From assembly GCA_030668565.1 (NCBI GenBank), contig DAOVFD010000042.1, forward strand, positions 1 through 8,557: a DNA stretch of 8,557 bases. Direction: 5' to 3'. The notes under the pieces were generated by a model. It ran no database searches, was not told where the DNA came from, and saw nothing but the letters and a program-made list of their open reading frames with translations. Position numbers and translations under genes: made by a program. Each line of letters starts with the position of its first letter. Position 1 is the first letter of the stretch. This DNA is from Microcaldota archaeon (GTDB taxonomy: Archaea; Micrarchaeota; Micrarchaeia; Anstonellales; Bilamarchaeaceae). Positions 1 through 5,819 of this stretch are shown here, one piece after another.

Positions 1-5
1 AATTC

Positions 6-48
6 TTAACCCCACAAAAATGAAGACTTTGAATATCTGTGAGGTTAA
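6..48 (-). promoter_or_regulatory. Left-edge palindromic operator resembling the fic operator
   Basis: TTAACCCCACA (6-16) and TGTGAGGTTAA (38-48) form an inverted repeat matching at 10 of 11 positions. They flank an A/T-rich core containing GACTTTGAATA. The arrangement (CCCACAAAA arm, GACTTT core, TGTG-G arm) matches the two 40-bp units upstream of the fic gene at 4045-4123, in the same orientation. In the fic unit the start codon on the minus strand lies about 10 nt left of the CCCAC block. By analogy, a minus-strand gene should begin at or just beyond position 1, outside the window. That gene and its control are inferred. Confidence 0.5.
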
Positions 49-62
49 ATCGATCTTGCACC

Positions 63-153
63 AAACCCGTAAAAGCGCTATCTGGGCGAAAATACTCTAT
101 TCATTAACGGAAAAAAATTGAAAGACATTGAGGGATGGTAATTGTACGGGTTT
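63..153. repeat. Inverted repeat AAACCCGTA / TACGGGTTT upstream of the first gene
   Basis: AAACCCGTA (63-71) and TACGGGTTT (145-153) are exact reverse complements, 73 bp apart. The left arm continues AAAAGCGC, so together it reads AAACCCGTAAAAGCG, close to the centre of the intergenic repeat family (TTAAACCCGGAAAGCG at 1572-1586). It may be a degenerate leftover of that repeat. No gene is seen in 1-181 beyond these regulatory-looking elements. Function is unknown. Confidence 0.35.
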
Positions 154-159
154 ATAAAC
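150..159 (+). promoter_or_regulatory. TATA box for the HEAT-like gene
   Basis: GTTTATAAAC at 150-159 is a perfect 10-bp palindrome containing the TATA-like TTTATAAA. Its centre is about 27-28 nt upstream of the ATG at 182, which would place transcription start at or within a few bases of that ATG and give a leaderless mRNA. Confidence 0.6.
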
Positions 160-181
160 GCTTTTGTATATAGATTATAAC

Positions 182-1543
182 ATGAGAAGAAAGACTCAGG
201 TAACCTCTCGAGAGCAACGTAAATCACAAACCAGAGAGCATCTAAGGGAAGGAATTCAGAAGAATGGGATCCCCAGACTGGTTAAAACGAATTATGATAT
301 TTTAGAAACATCAGAAGCAGAAATTTTAGCGCTGTGTATTAAGGGAGCATTATACAAAAAGGATTCAGTAGATCTTTTGGGACTGGCTATTAATGCTGCA
401 AAATTCAGTGATGAGACACTTAACAAAACCCTTGAATTCGCAGGTTATGGAGGAAGAACAAAGGAAGCGATATATAATCTTCTGATAAATGCTGCACATA
501 GTGATGATTCCTTTACTCGAGGCTCTGCATATGCGGCCTTATCCTACTTAAATTTTCCAACTACGCTTGATTTTTTACTTGACCATGCATTTAAGGAAAA
601 AGAAGGTGAGTTCGGTTGTTTATGCGACACTGTAGGAAAAATTTTGGAAGAGAAAGCGGGGGAGAAAGAACGGGTTATAGAAAAACTTAAACCATTACTG
701 CTTGACAAAAATCCATGTATAAGACTAGAAGTAGCAAGATTATTTATTGAACTTGGTACCGAATCTTCTTCTGAGTTAGCCTGGAAAGCGCTTATGAAGG
801 AAAAGGATGAAGATAATATAAAGGAGATATTTCGGTCATTTGCTGAGTCGCCTGGAGCAAGGCCTTTTAGAAGTAAAGAAAAATTCCCAGAACTGTTAGT
901 GAGATTTATAAAACGCCAATTAGAAAAATGTCCTTCCATTAATTCGCAATTATTCACAAGAATTATACCAGAAATAAAAGATATTGAAAAATTTATAGAA
1001 AAATTGCCATTAAAATCACGTGAATTATTGCTAGAATTAGGTGGATCAAGAAATAGTGTGACCGAGCTACATGATATAATATCTTATGGATATTTCAAAG
1101 CTGCGTGCGAAAATACCTTAATTGAAACTGAAATACAGGGAGAACGATTCAAATATTTCATACTACCAGATGAAATTTTGGGAGATAATGGTGCATTAAA
1201 TATATATGCATATGGAGTTTCTGATGCAGTACCGGAAAAGTTTCGCCCAATAGTTGCGTATCACGAACATATCGAAGGAAAAACAGGTTCGCACGAAGAA
1301 GCAAGAAGTGCCGAGATTGATGCTGCTTATTCTCTTGGGATTGGAGAAGAGCACCTCGGCTGGTTGATGGGGATAGAGCTTCCAGGAATAGAACTGCCGA
1401 GCCTTAAACCAACTGATGGAGGAATTGAAAAAGAAAACTTAAGACTGCTATTGCAAAATCCAGCATTAAGGAGATTCGCAATCTGTGTTGAAAAGGAATG
1501 CCAGGAAATAACAAAATCGCTGGATCATAAAGACGCTGCTTAA
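182..1543 (+). CDS. HEAT-like repeat protein with C-terminal His/Glu-rich (possible metal-site) region
   Basis: Not a gene I recognise by name. The 453-residue product starts with about 28 strongly basic residues. An alpha-helical solenoid with HEAT-like periodicity follows (roughly residues 40-270, for example the stretch around LLLDKNPCIRLEVARLF). A compact C-terminal region contains YHEHIEG (His361, Glu362, His363, Glu365) followed by HEEARSAE (His371, Glu372, Glu373, Glu378). This cluster could bind a metal in a zincin-like fashion, but it is not a canonical HExxH and no activity should be assumed. There is no signal peptide or membrane segment, so it is probably cytoplasmic. The ATG at 182 is preferred over an in-frame TTG at 164 because the TATA box at 150-159 predicts transcript start near 180. 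It stands alone as a plus-strand module, and its stop codon abuts an intergenic repeat. A protein-interaction or defence role is only a guess. Confidence 0.8.
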   Translation: MRRKTQVTSREQRKSQTREHLREGIQKNGIPRLVKTNYDILETSEAEILALCIKGALYKKDSVDLLGLAINAAKFSDETLNKTLEFAGYGGRTKEAIYNLLINAAHSDDSFTRGSAYAALSYLNFPTTLDFLLDHAFKEKEGEFGCLCDTVGKILEEKAGEKERVIEKLKPLLLDKNPCIRLEVARLFIELGTESSSELAWKALMKEKDEDNIKEIFRSFAESPGARPFRSKEKFPELLVRFIKRQLEKCPSINSQLFTRIIPEIKDIEKFIEKLPLKSRELLLELGGSRNSVTELHDIISYGYFKAACENTLIETEIQGERFKYFILPDEILGDNGALNIYAYGVSDAVPEKFRPIVAYHEHIEGKTGSHEEARSAEIDAAYSLGIGEEHLGWLMGIELPGIELPSLKPTDGGIEKENLRLLLQNPALRRFAICVEKECQEITKSLDHKDAA

Positions 1544-1622
1544 TCCTAAACAACCAATCCCATTAAAATCGTTAAACCCGGAAAGCGTTTTTTGTTTCTG
1601 AGTGTGGGGGATGTTTTAGGAT
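1543..1622 (+). repeat. Intergenic cassette-type repeat, copy 1 (attC-like)
   Basis: An 80-bp element beginning at the last base of the upstream stop codon. The outer arms ATCCTAAA (1543-1550) and TTTAGGAT (1615-1622) are perfect inverted repeats. Between them are CAACCAATCCCATTAAAA, TCGTTAAACCCGG, AAAGCG and TTTTTTGTTTCTGAGTGTG, then GGGGGATG. These blocks recur at 2988-3074, 5813-5886 and 8322-8396. A TAAACAA block, then CGTTAAACC, and a terminal GTTTTAG are reminiscent of integron attC left and right ends, but the formal GTTRRRY core is not matched. Confidence 0.7.
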
Positions 1623-1650
1623 AACGGCGGAGAAGATTATTATTGATTAC

Positions 1651-1998
1651 TTAGAACCTTAAACTATCTGCACTAAGTGGAAGGGATTCTACACTTTCTG
1701 AACTAGTAATTCTTGCTACTGGTTCAGCTACCGGTTTTTGAACAATATCAAACATTGCTTTTACTTTTCTAGGGATGTGGATCTGTTTGATGGTTTTTTT
1801 AGATTTATCCTTTCGTAGGATATATTGGTGGGCGAATGACCTGGTAATCGAACGGATCCCAACAAAATCGACAATAATTTTTTTCTCTGGTATAGACCGA
1901 ATGTGGTTGAAAAGTCTGTTAGCCGACCTACGTAAGGCTAGATCAGCAGATATGAAGTCCTTTATCAATATCACCTTCGAGGCAGTTTTCGGCATCAT
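1651..1998 (-). CDS. STAS-like protein (DUF4325-type)
   Basis: A small 115-residue protein. Its diagnostic stretch is VDFVGIRSITRSFAHQY (residues 43-59): a beta strand ending in Asp-Phe, then a short loop and a Ser-Phe-Ala helix, as in STAS-like DUF4325 proteins. A basic segment follows (IHIPRKVKAMF), then a low-complexity Ser/Val/Glu tail. Members of this family are often encoded next to a GHKL-type ATPase, as here, recalling anti-anti-sigma/anti-sigma kinase pairs; in an archaeon the target cannot be a bacterial sigma factor. The start is set at ATG 1998 because an AGGTGA ribosome-binding site lies just upstream (2006-2001); an in-frame GTG at 2004 overlaps that site. The gene is downstream of the broken ATPase gene on the same strand with a 100-nt gap. 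It is intact, although its presumed partner is not. Confidence 0.75.
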   Translation of the reverse strand: MMPKTASKVILIKDFISADLALRRSANRLFNHIRSIPEKKIIVDFVGIRSITRSFAHQYILRKDKSKKTIKQIHIPRKVKAMFDIVQKPVAEPVARITSSESVESLPLSADSLRF

Positions 1999-2050
1999 CT
2001 TCACCTATTTTAAGATTAATTGGCTAGATTAATAATATTACTTAGGTATG

Positions 2051-2062
2051 TATATATTTAAA
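2051..2062 (-). promoter_or_regulatory. Possible TATA box for the STAS-like gene
   Basis: On the minus strand TTTAAATATATA (2062-2051) is TATA-like. It would start transcription near 2030, giving a leader of about 30 nt that includes the AGGTGA ribosome-binding site before ATG 1998. The gene could therefore be transcribed independently of the ATPase pseudogene. The whole gap is A/T-rich, which lowers specificity. Confidence 0.35.
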
Positions 2063-2098
2063 AAGATTATATAAAAATACAATAACTAACACAAATTA

Positions 2099-2936
2099 TT
2101 ATACTTCTAATTTGATTCTACGTTGATAATATGGTGTAGCATCGACCGTTTTAGATGTAAATGGTATTCTAATTGTAATAATTGTACCTGAATGCTCGAG
2201 ATTTGGGTCCAGCTCATAGAATTGTTGTTGATCATTCGAACCATCAAGATATAATGAGCCCCTTCTTGAAACAAGAAACATTTCCCCCTTCAATCCTTGA
2301 ATAAGTAGAGCCAACGAAGTTCCAAGACCAAATCCCCTACCTCCTTCAGGTTTTGTGGTTGCCCCTTCTATTGCAGATTTAATTACTTCACAATCATTAG
2401 AAAAATCAATTCCTTTAGAACTAAAAAGACCTGGAATGGAAATACCATCATCAAAGAAACATATTTCAGTAAAATTTTTTGAATCATACCTTTGGCCCAG
2501 GACATATGCATTTTCAAATCGAGAATGCTGGTCTATATTATCGATTAATTCCCACTATATATTTGAAGGCAACCTCGCCACCACACCTTTTACCTTGTTC
2601 AAGAATTCTATATATGTGTGGCAGTGCCGTATCGATCCACCGTTCCCCCTTGATTAATTGTGTGAGGGGACAATGCGCATCACCACCTAACCCAGGAGAA
2701 CTTCCAAGTCCCATCGTATTAAAGTAATTAGCGACATCAGGATTAGTCGGATGAATGTACTTTATATCCGAATTCGTTTTGATTAGGTTGATTAATGGCA
2801 ACAATGTACCTGGGTAAAGAAAAGAAGAATCAGACAAATCTACCTTTCCTTCCCCTTTTCCGTAAGAGCGGTATCAACAGTATTTCAGATAGTTACGGAC
2901 CAGGGAGGGATATTTTGGTTCTACAATAGCATTCAC
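2099..2936 (-). pseudogene. GHKL/HATPase-type ATP-binding protein, disrupted by an in-frame TGA and a frameshift
   Basis: Read through both lesions, this is a protein of about 278 residues. The N-terminal part contains LSDSSFLYPGTLLPLINLI. The ATPase domain follows: N-box WELIDNIDQHS (2554-2522), G1-like DDGISIPG, and glycine-rich GGRGFGLGTS before ALLIQGLKGE. These are hallmarks of GHKL ATPases of the kind paired with DUF4325 proteins. GTG at 2936 is the likely start, with AGAGG just before it and a TATA box about 29 nt upstream. Codon 21 is TGA (2876-2874). Near 2555 the frame changes: AAATATATA runs into GTG and reaches a stop at 2540-2538, whereas the WELIDN frame begins at TGG 2554. One extra base or two missing bases would explain it. 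Fragments starting at TTG 2837 and ATG 2314 remain open. Two lesions in a gene with otherwise conserved motifs suggest recent inactivation; sequencing error or recoding is less likely but not excluded. Confidence 0.75.
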
Positions 2937-2961
2937 CTCTCGCTTTTATTACGTTTCGTTG

Positions 2962-2969
2962 ATATTTAA
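2962..2969 (-). promoter_or_regulatory. TATA box for the ATPase gene
   Basis: Minus-strand TTAAATAT (2969-2962) is centred about 29 nt upstream of the GTG at 2936. This supports that GTG as the original start, and hence that the TGA at 2876-2874 lies inside the gene rather than before it. Confidence 0.5.
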
Positions 2970-2987
2970 GTTCTTCTCTTGCTCCCG

Positions 2988-3074
2988 TTCACCCAATCCC
3001 AAAACTAATAAACAACCCAACAATTATTTATTCGTAATCGCTTTTTGTTTTTTGAGTATTAGGGATGTATTGAA
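2988..3074 (+). repeat. Intergenic cassette-type repeat, copy 2 (divergent)
   Basis: Contains CCAATCCCA (2993-3001), AAACAACCC (3010-3018), AATCGCTTTTTG (3036-3047) and TTTTTTGAGTATTAGGGATG, in the same order and orientation as copy 1, with a longer, altered left half. The outer ends TTCA (2988-2991) and TGAA (3071-3074) pair weakly; an inner pairing of AATAAACAACCC with GGGATGTATTG is also possible. It ends 7 nt from the fic stop codon, which is on the opposite strand. Confidence 0.55.
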
Positions 3075-3081
3075 GTAGGGA

Positions 3082-4041
3082 TTATTTTCTCATGCTCTTT
3101 TTGAACTCCTTGAACTGGGAAATCATCTCTTTAACGAGAAAATCTATAAAGGGCTTATATTTCCTGAAATGCGCCTTCTCCTGGCAATCGAAATATTCAT
3201 CTCTCTTTACAAAAGGTATGTCTGTAAAAGGAAAACTGTTCAGCTGCAGTATATAATTCATAAGAAGCCTGGCCATCCTCCCGTTTCCATCTGCAAATGG
3301 GTGGATTGTTACGAATCTTGCATGGAACCGAGAGGCAAGTTCTACAGGATGCAGATTATCTTTCTCACAGTGGTACCATTCCATGAGTTCCTTCATCAGT
3401 TTAGGGATTTTCCTCCATTCCGGGAAAAAATATCTTGAACCTCTGATGAAAACATTTACTTCTCTCCAGGTGCCGACATGTTTCTCATAGCCGCTTATTC
3501 CTTTGAGAATTGCCATGTGGAGCATTAGGATAAAACGTTCGCTTAAATCGGTTTTTTTATCCAAGAAATCCTCATATATTTCAAGAGCATTTTTCATATT
3601 TATAACTTCTATTTCATCCCTGTCGCCTGATTTGAATGTTTTCGCCGTCTTTAGTATCTTTTTTGTCTGCTCGAGAGTTATCCTACTCCCCTCAATCGTA
3701 TTGGTATTGGTTATGAAGATTTCGCGCTGGCGCCGTAAATAATCTTCAAGCTTCTTCTTGCTGTATTCCGTTAACATTTCAGAATAATCGTTTTTTATGC
3801 GTTCGAGAGCAAGGGCGGTTTTTCTGTCAATGAATTTTGTATCGGGTTTGAGAATGCTCCTGCGTACATATTCGTTAATTTTTGATTCCAGCTGCTTTTC
3901 AAGCTTTTTCAGTTGAAGTTTAGTTGGTTTTTTAGGGCCGGCATATACTGAAAAAGTTTTCCATTGTTTTTTTCCAAGACGTAGGTTGCGCTCAAGATAG
4001 TAGTGCGGCTTTCCTTTGATTATTTTTTTCTTTAATGCCAT
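3082..4041 (-). CDS. fic: Fic-domain AMP/nucleotidyl-transferase, class II (N-terminal inhibitory motif)
   Basis: A 319-residue Fic protein. The catalytic motif HPFADGNGRMAR (His247 to Arg258) fits HxFx[D/E]GNGRxxR with all key residues: His247 as base, Asp251 for magnesium, and the Gly/Asn/Arg anion-binding loop. The upstream helix carries TNTIEG (Thr113 to Gly118), matching the [S/T]xxxE[G/N] inhibitory motif. Glu117 would block productive ATP binding, making this an auto-inhibited class II enzyme needing no separate antitoxin. Residues 1-60 are a very basic extension (MALKKKIIKGKPHYYLERNL) followed by a coiled-coil-like helix; a similar extension begins the truncated gene at 8456. Expected activity is transfer of AMP from ATP to a protein hydroxyl; the target is unknown. 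It is monocistronic, in the cytoplasm, with ATG 4041 about 26 nt from a TATA box set among operator repeats. It appears intact. Confidence 0.93.
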   Translation of the reverse strand: MALKKKIIKGKPHYYLERNLRLGKKQWKTFSVYAGPKKPTKLQLKKLEKQLESKINEYVRRSILKPDTKFIDRKTALALERIKNDYSEMLTEYSKKKLEDYLRRQREIFITNTNTIEGSRITLEQTKKILKTAKTFKSGDRDEIEVINMKNALEIYEDFLDKKTDLSERFILMLHMAILKGISGYEKHVGTWREVNVFIRGSRYFFPEWRKIPKLMKELMEWYHCEKDNLHPVELASRFHARFVTIHPFADGNGRMARLLMNYILQLNSFPFTDIPFVKRDEYFDCQEKAHFRKYKPFIDFLVKEMISQFKEFKKSMRK

Positions 4042-4044
4042 ATA

Positions 4045-4123
4045 GTTATACCCACAAAAACATTCTTAAATTGTGGGGGTAACGGTTATACCCACAAATG
4101 GACTTTAAGACAGTGGGGATACC
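4045..4123 (-). promoter_or_regulatory. fic promoter with two tandem 40-bp palindromic operator units
   Basis: GTTATACCCACAA occurs at 4045 and again at 4085, exactly 40 bp apart. Each copy is followed by an A/T-rich core (ATTCTTAAAT; GACTTTAAG) and then a GTGGGG block with TAAC or TAC, so each unit is itself an inverted repeat (CCCACAA...TTGTGGG; CCCAC...GTGGG). The units meet in another palindrome: TTGTGGGGGTAAC (4071-4083), one base, then GTTATACCCACAA. The proximal core supplies the TATA box (minus-strand ATTTAAGAA, 4071-4063), 26 nt from ATG 4041. Repressor binding here would occlude the promoter. Which protein binds is unknown; the Fic N-terminal basic domain is one candidate. Confidence 0.7.
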
Positions 4124-4126
4124 CTG

Positions 4127-4160
4127 CTCTAAAAGCGCTTTTTGTTTTTGAGTGTTAGAG
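4127..4160 (+). repeat. Intergenic cassette-type repeat, copy 3 (right half only)
   Basis: Contains AAAAGCGCTTTTTG followed by TTTTTGAGTGTTAGAG, matching the right half of copies 1, 4 and 6 in the same orientation; the left half is absent and replaced by the fic operator. CTCTAA (4127-4132) and TTAGAG (4155-4160) pair, and AAAAGCGCTTTT (4131-4142) is a perfect palindrome. The right end overlaps the relE stop codon (4155-4157), so the repeat lies exactly between the relBE and fic modules. Confidence 0.65.
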
Positions 4161-4418
4161 ATTCTTGTAAATTTTCTTTCTATGGCCTACTAGAATAACA
4201 AGAATCTGAAAGACATTATTATCGATATTGAATATTATCCTGTAATCACCTACCCTTAATCTGTAATAAGGCAATCCCCTGAGTTTTTTGACTCCTTTCT
4301 GATACGGATTCTCTTTCAATTTACCTACAGCCTTATGAAGAGCTATTCTGATGGTCTTTGGCAATTTATTAAGCTGGGAAATGGACTTATTGGACCAGAT
4401 AATTTCATATTCAGACAT
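4155..4418 (-). CDS. relE: RelE-family toxin (ribosome-dependent mRNA interferase)
   Basis: An 87-residue basic protein of the usual RelE size. It opens with YEIIWSNKSISQLNKLPK, has the ENPYQKGVKKLRG segment, and then the family signature YYRLRVGDYRIIF (residues 51-63) and ILVGHRKKIYKNL at the C terminus. Arg53, Arg60, His79, Arg80 and Tyr84 are candidate RNA-contacting or catalytic residues by family analogy. RelE toxins enter the ribosomal A site and cut mRNA. Its ATG directly follows the TGA of the antitoxin gene with no spacer, so the two should be translationally coupled. The stop codon lies inside the right end of an intergenic repeat. The gene looks complete and functional. Confidence 0.92.
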   Translation of the reverse strand: MSEYEIIWSNKSISQLNKLPKTIRIALHKAVGKLKENPYQKGVKKLRGLPYYRLRVGDYRIIFNIDNNVFQILVILVGHRKKIYKNL

Positions 4419-4637
4419 TCAGATACCCAGTTCTTTCTTCGCCTGTTCGTGAGTAACGTATTTCCCGGCCTTTACTTCCTTCAAAACCGTCTCTATCTCT
4501 TTCTTTGTCTCTTCAGTCAGTTCCAATTCATCTTCGACCAACCTCTCGATGACCTCGTTGTAGGTCTCTCTTTCGTATAGTTTCATCTTCTCAAGGAAAT
4601 TCTTCAGCTCCTCAGTCACCTGTATTGTTGTGTACAT
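4419..4637 (-). CDS. RelB-like antitoxin
   Basis: A 72-residue acidic protein preceding the RelE gene. The N-terminal MYTTIQVTEELKNFLEK looks like a short beta strand plus helix of a DNA-binding, ribbon-helix-helix-like fold (residues 2-30). The acidic helical C-terminal half (ELTEETKKEIETVLKEVKAG, then HEQAKKELGI) is the expected toxin-wrapping part. The role is to neutralise RelE and, with it, repress their shared promoter. ATG 4637 lies 27 nt from a TATA box flanked by TAATTAATTA-type palindromes. Family assignment rests on size, order and overall composition; it could equally be named a VapB/RHH-type antitoxin. Confidence 0.85.
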   Translation of the reverse strand: MYTTIQVTEELKNFLEKMKLYERETYNEVIERLVEDELELTEETKKEIETVLKEVKAGKYVTHEQAKKELGI

Positions 4638-4638
4638 G

Positions 4639-4687
4639 AATTAATTAAGAGAAGAAGTCTTTTTATAGCTTCCTATAATTAATTATA
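4639..4687 (-). promoter_or_regulatory. relBE promoter with flanking palindromic operators
   Basis: Minus-strand CTATAAAA (4668-4661) is the TATA box, 27 nt from ATG 4637. Just upstream is a perfect 14-bp palindrome, TATAATTAATTATA (4674-4687). Between TATA box and start is a related AATTAATTAA (4639-4648). The shared ATTAATTA core on both sides of the TATA box suggests cooperative repression by the antitoxin or the antitoxin-toxin complex. Confidence 0.6.
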
Positions 4688-4714
4688 ATACATTAAAGCA
4701 TTCTTACGAATCGT

Positions 4715-4760
4715 GTAGTGCCAAAACAACATGCACAATTTAGATAAGTTTTAGCACTAC
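4715..4760. repeat. 13-bp inverted repeat (hairpin) between relBE and MNT-1
   Basis: GTAGTGCCAAAAC (4715-4727) and GTTTTAGCACTAC (4748-4760) pair at 12 of 13 positions around a 20-nt loop. The ends AAAACAAC and GTTTTAG resemble the outer ends of intergenic repeat copy 1 (TAAACAAC, GTTTTAG), although the middle differs. It occupies the only between-module boundary that lacks a recognisable repeat. It may be a shorter, different recombination site, a mobile-element remnant or an RNA hairpin. Apart from this and the two promoters, 4638-4866 holds no gene. Confidence 0.5.
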
Positions 4761-4835
4761 AGCTTATGCCGACGCCATACTGCTGGTTTACATGATTTCA
4801 TACTATGTTCTGATTAGGAGGTATTAGGTCATAGG

Positions 4836-4880
4836 TTTAAAAATGTATACCATATAGTATATTAATGTGAACTATATGGT
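4836..4880 (+). promoter_or_regulatory. MNT-1 promoter and start-overlapping operator
   Basis: TTTAAAAA (4836-4843) is the TATA box, preceded by a purine-rich ATAGG, and is centred about 27 nt before GTG 4867. ACCATATAGT (4849-4858) and ACTATATGGT (4871-4880) are a perfect 10-bp inverted repeat with 22 bp between equivalent positions, about two helical turns. It spans the transcription start and first codons, a placement suited to autorepression by the winged-helix antitoxin. Confidence 0.65.
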
Positions 4881-5397
4881 TAAAATATTTGAACTATTAA
4901 GCAAAAAGAGAACGTCGAAAGTGATACGGTATTTTCTCGAGCATCCTACAACGAAGATTCATGCGCAGAAGTTATTGAAGGAAATCAAAATATCCAAGAA
5001 AAGCATATTGGACGGCCTGCATGAATCGGTTGAAGCAGGAATACTTGAAACAGAGGAAATAGGAAGAACAAAAAGATACTCGCTGAAACGTGCCAGTCCC
5101 ATGGCAAAGCACCTCAAGATATTACATTCGATAGACGAAATACTGCCGCTTCTGAAAGGATTGGAAGAAGTCGAAGTATATCTTTACGGCTCTGTGGCAA
5201 GAGGGGAGGACACTGAAAAGAGCGATATTGATTTGCTAATTATAGGGGAAAAACCAAGCAGGGAGATAATAGGAAAACTGGGAAAAATGGAAAAGCTCAA
5301 GCCGGTTTATTTTACTTATGAGGAATACTCTCAGTTGGCAAGGAAAGACAAACCTTTTTATGAAAGAATAGAGAAAGACAAAATAAGGCTGATGTGA
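4867..5397 (+). CDS. Winged-helix + MNT-type nucleotidyltransferase antitoxin (MntA-like), MNT-1
   Basis: A 176-residue two-domain protein. Residues 5-75 form a winged helix-turn-helix (TKIHAQKLLKEIKISKKSIL, then a wing around EIGRTKRYSL). Residues 90-176 form a minimal nucleotidyltransferase with GSVARGEDTEKSDID: Gly108-Ser109, then Asp120 and Asp122, an exact GSx10DxD. MntA-type antitoxins neutralise their HEPN partner, in studied systems by adenylylating it; here the fused DNA-binding domain probably also represses the operon. The GTG at 4867 fits a leaderless transcript from the TATA box; ATG 4876 (MVKIFELL...) is an almost equally good start. The TGA overlaps the HEPN start by one base. 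Both catalytic acids are present, so it should be active. Confidence 0.9.
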   Translation: MNYMVKIFELLSKKRTSKVIRYFLEHPTTKIHAQKLLKEIKISKKSILDGLHESVEAGILETEEIGRTKRYSLKRASPMAKHLKILHSIDEILPLLKGLEEVEVYLYGSVARGEDTEKSDIDLLIIGEKPSREIIGKLGKMEKLKPVYFTYEEYSQLARKDKPFYERIEKDKIRLM

Positions 5398-5819
5398 TGG
5401 ATATCGAGGGGCTGATAGAAGAAGGACATATTCAGAGAATCAAACCTTCAAGGGAATTATCGGAAAAGGAATTTGACGAGGCGGAGTATGACCTCAAGAG
5501 GGCGAAGACCGAACTGGAGGAAGAGGATTACAAATGGACTATAATCAAGGCTTATTTCGCTGTTTTCCATTCTGCAAGAGGAATCCTGTTTCTTATGGGC
5601 TACAGGGAGAAATCGCATTTCGCAGTCGGTGAAGTGCTCGATGTTCTATGCAGCGAAGGAAAGCTTGAGAACAGTTATATCGCTGATTTCAAGGCATCTT
5701 CAAGTGCAAGGCAGAGTGCTGATTACCATTATGACTATTCAAAGAAAAGAGCAATTGAGATTGTTGAACTGGCAGATGAATTCGTTGAACGGATGAAGAA
5801 ATTAAGGGATGAATTTTAA
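5397..5819 (+). CDS. HEPN-domain toxin (HepT-like), partner of MNT-1
   Basis: A 140-residue, all-helical HEPN protein. Its N terminus (DIEGLIEEGHIQRIKPSRELSEK) and the following helix with EAEYDLKRAKTELEEEDYKW are typical of HEPN partners of MNT proteins. The RNase-type motif appears as RQSADYHYDY (Arg105, His111, with Tyr112 and Tyr114), fitting Rx4-6H. HEPN toxins of this class act as RNases; a Tyr next to the motif is the adenylylation acceptor in characterised HepT, so Tyr112 or Tyr114 could serve, by inference. The ATG at 5397 overlaps the upstream TGA (TGATG), indicating coupling; a GTG at 5394 is an alternative. The stop codon lies inside repeat copy 4. Confidence 0.88.
   Translation: MDIEGLIEEGHIQRIKPSRELSEKEFDEAEYDLKRAKTELEEEDYKWTIIKAYFAVFHSARGILFLMGYREKSHFAVGEVLDVLCSEGKLENSYIADFKASSSARQSADYHYDYSKKRAIEIVELADEFVERMKKLRDEF

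Noticed and set aside
544..957. Minus-strand 137-codon frame inside the HEAT-like gene
   Set aside because: Ser/Phe-rich antisense shadow of an A-rich coding strand; no promoter or ribosome-binding site.
2355..2727. Plus-strand open frames opposite the ATPase pseudogene
   Set aside because: Their products show no domain features, while the minus strand encodes clear GHKL ATPase motifs across the same bases.
2874..2876. TGA in the ATPase gene as a selenocysteine or reassigned codon
   Set aside because: TGA is used as a normal stop for relB, MNT-1, MNT-2 and the two AbiE-like genes here, and the same gene also has a frameshift. Mutation is simpler.
4815..4823. Strong Shine-Dalgarno-like AGGAGGTA before MNT-1
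   Set aside because: No start codon with an open frame follows at a usable distance, and the predicted transcript start (near 4866) is downstream of it.
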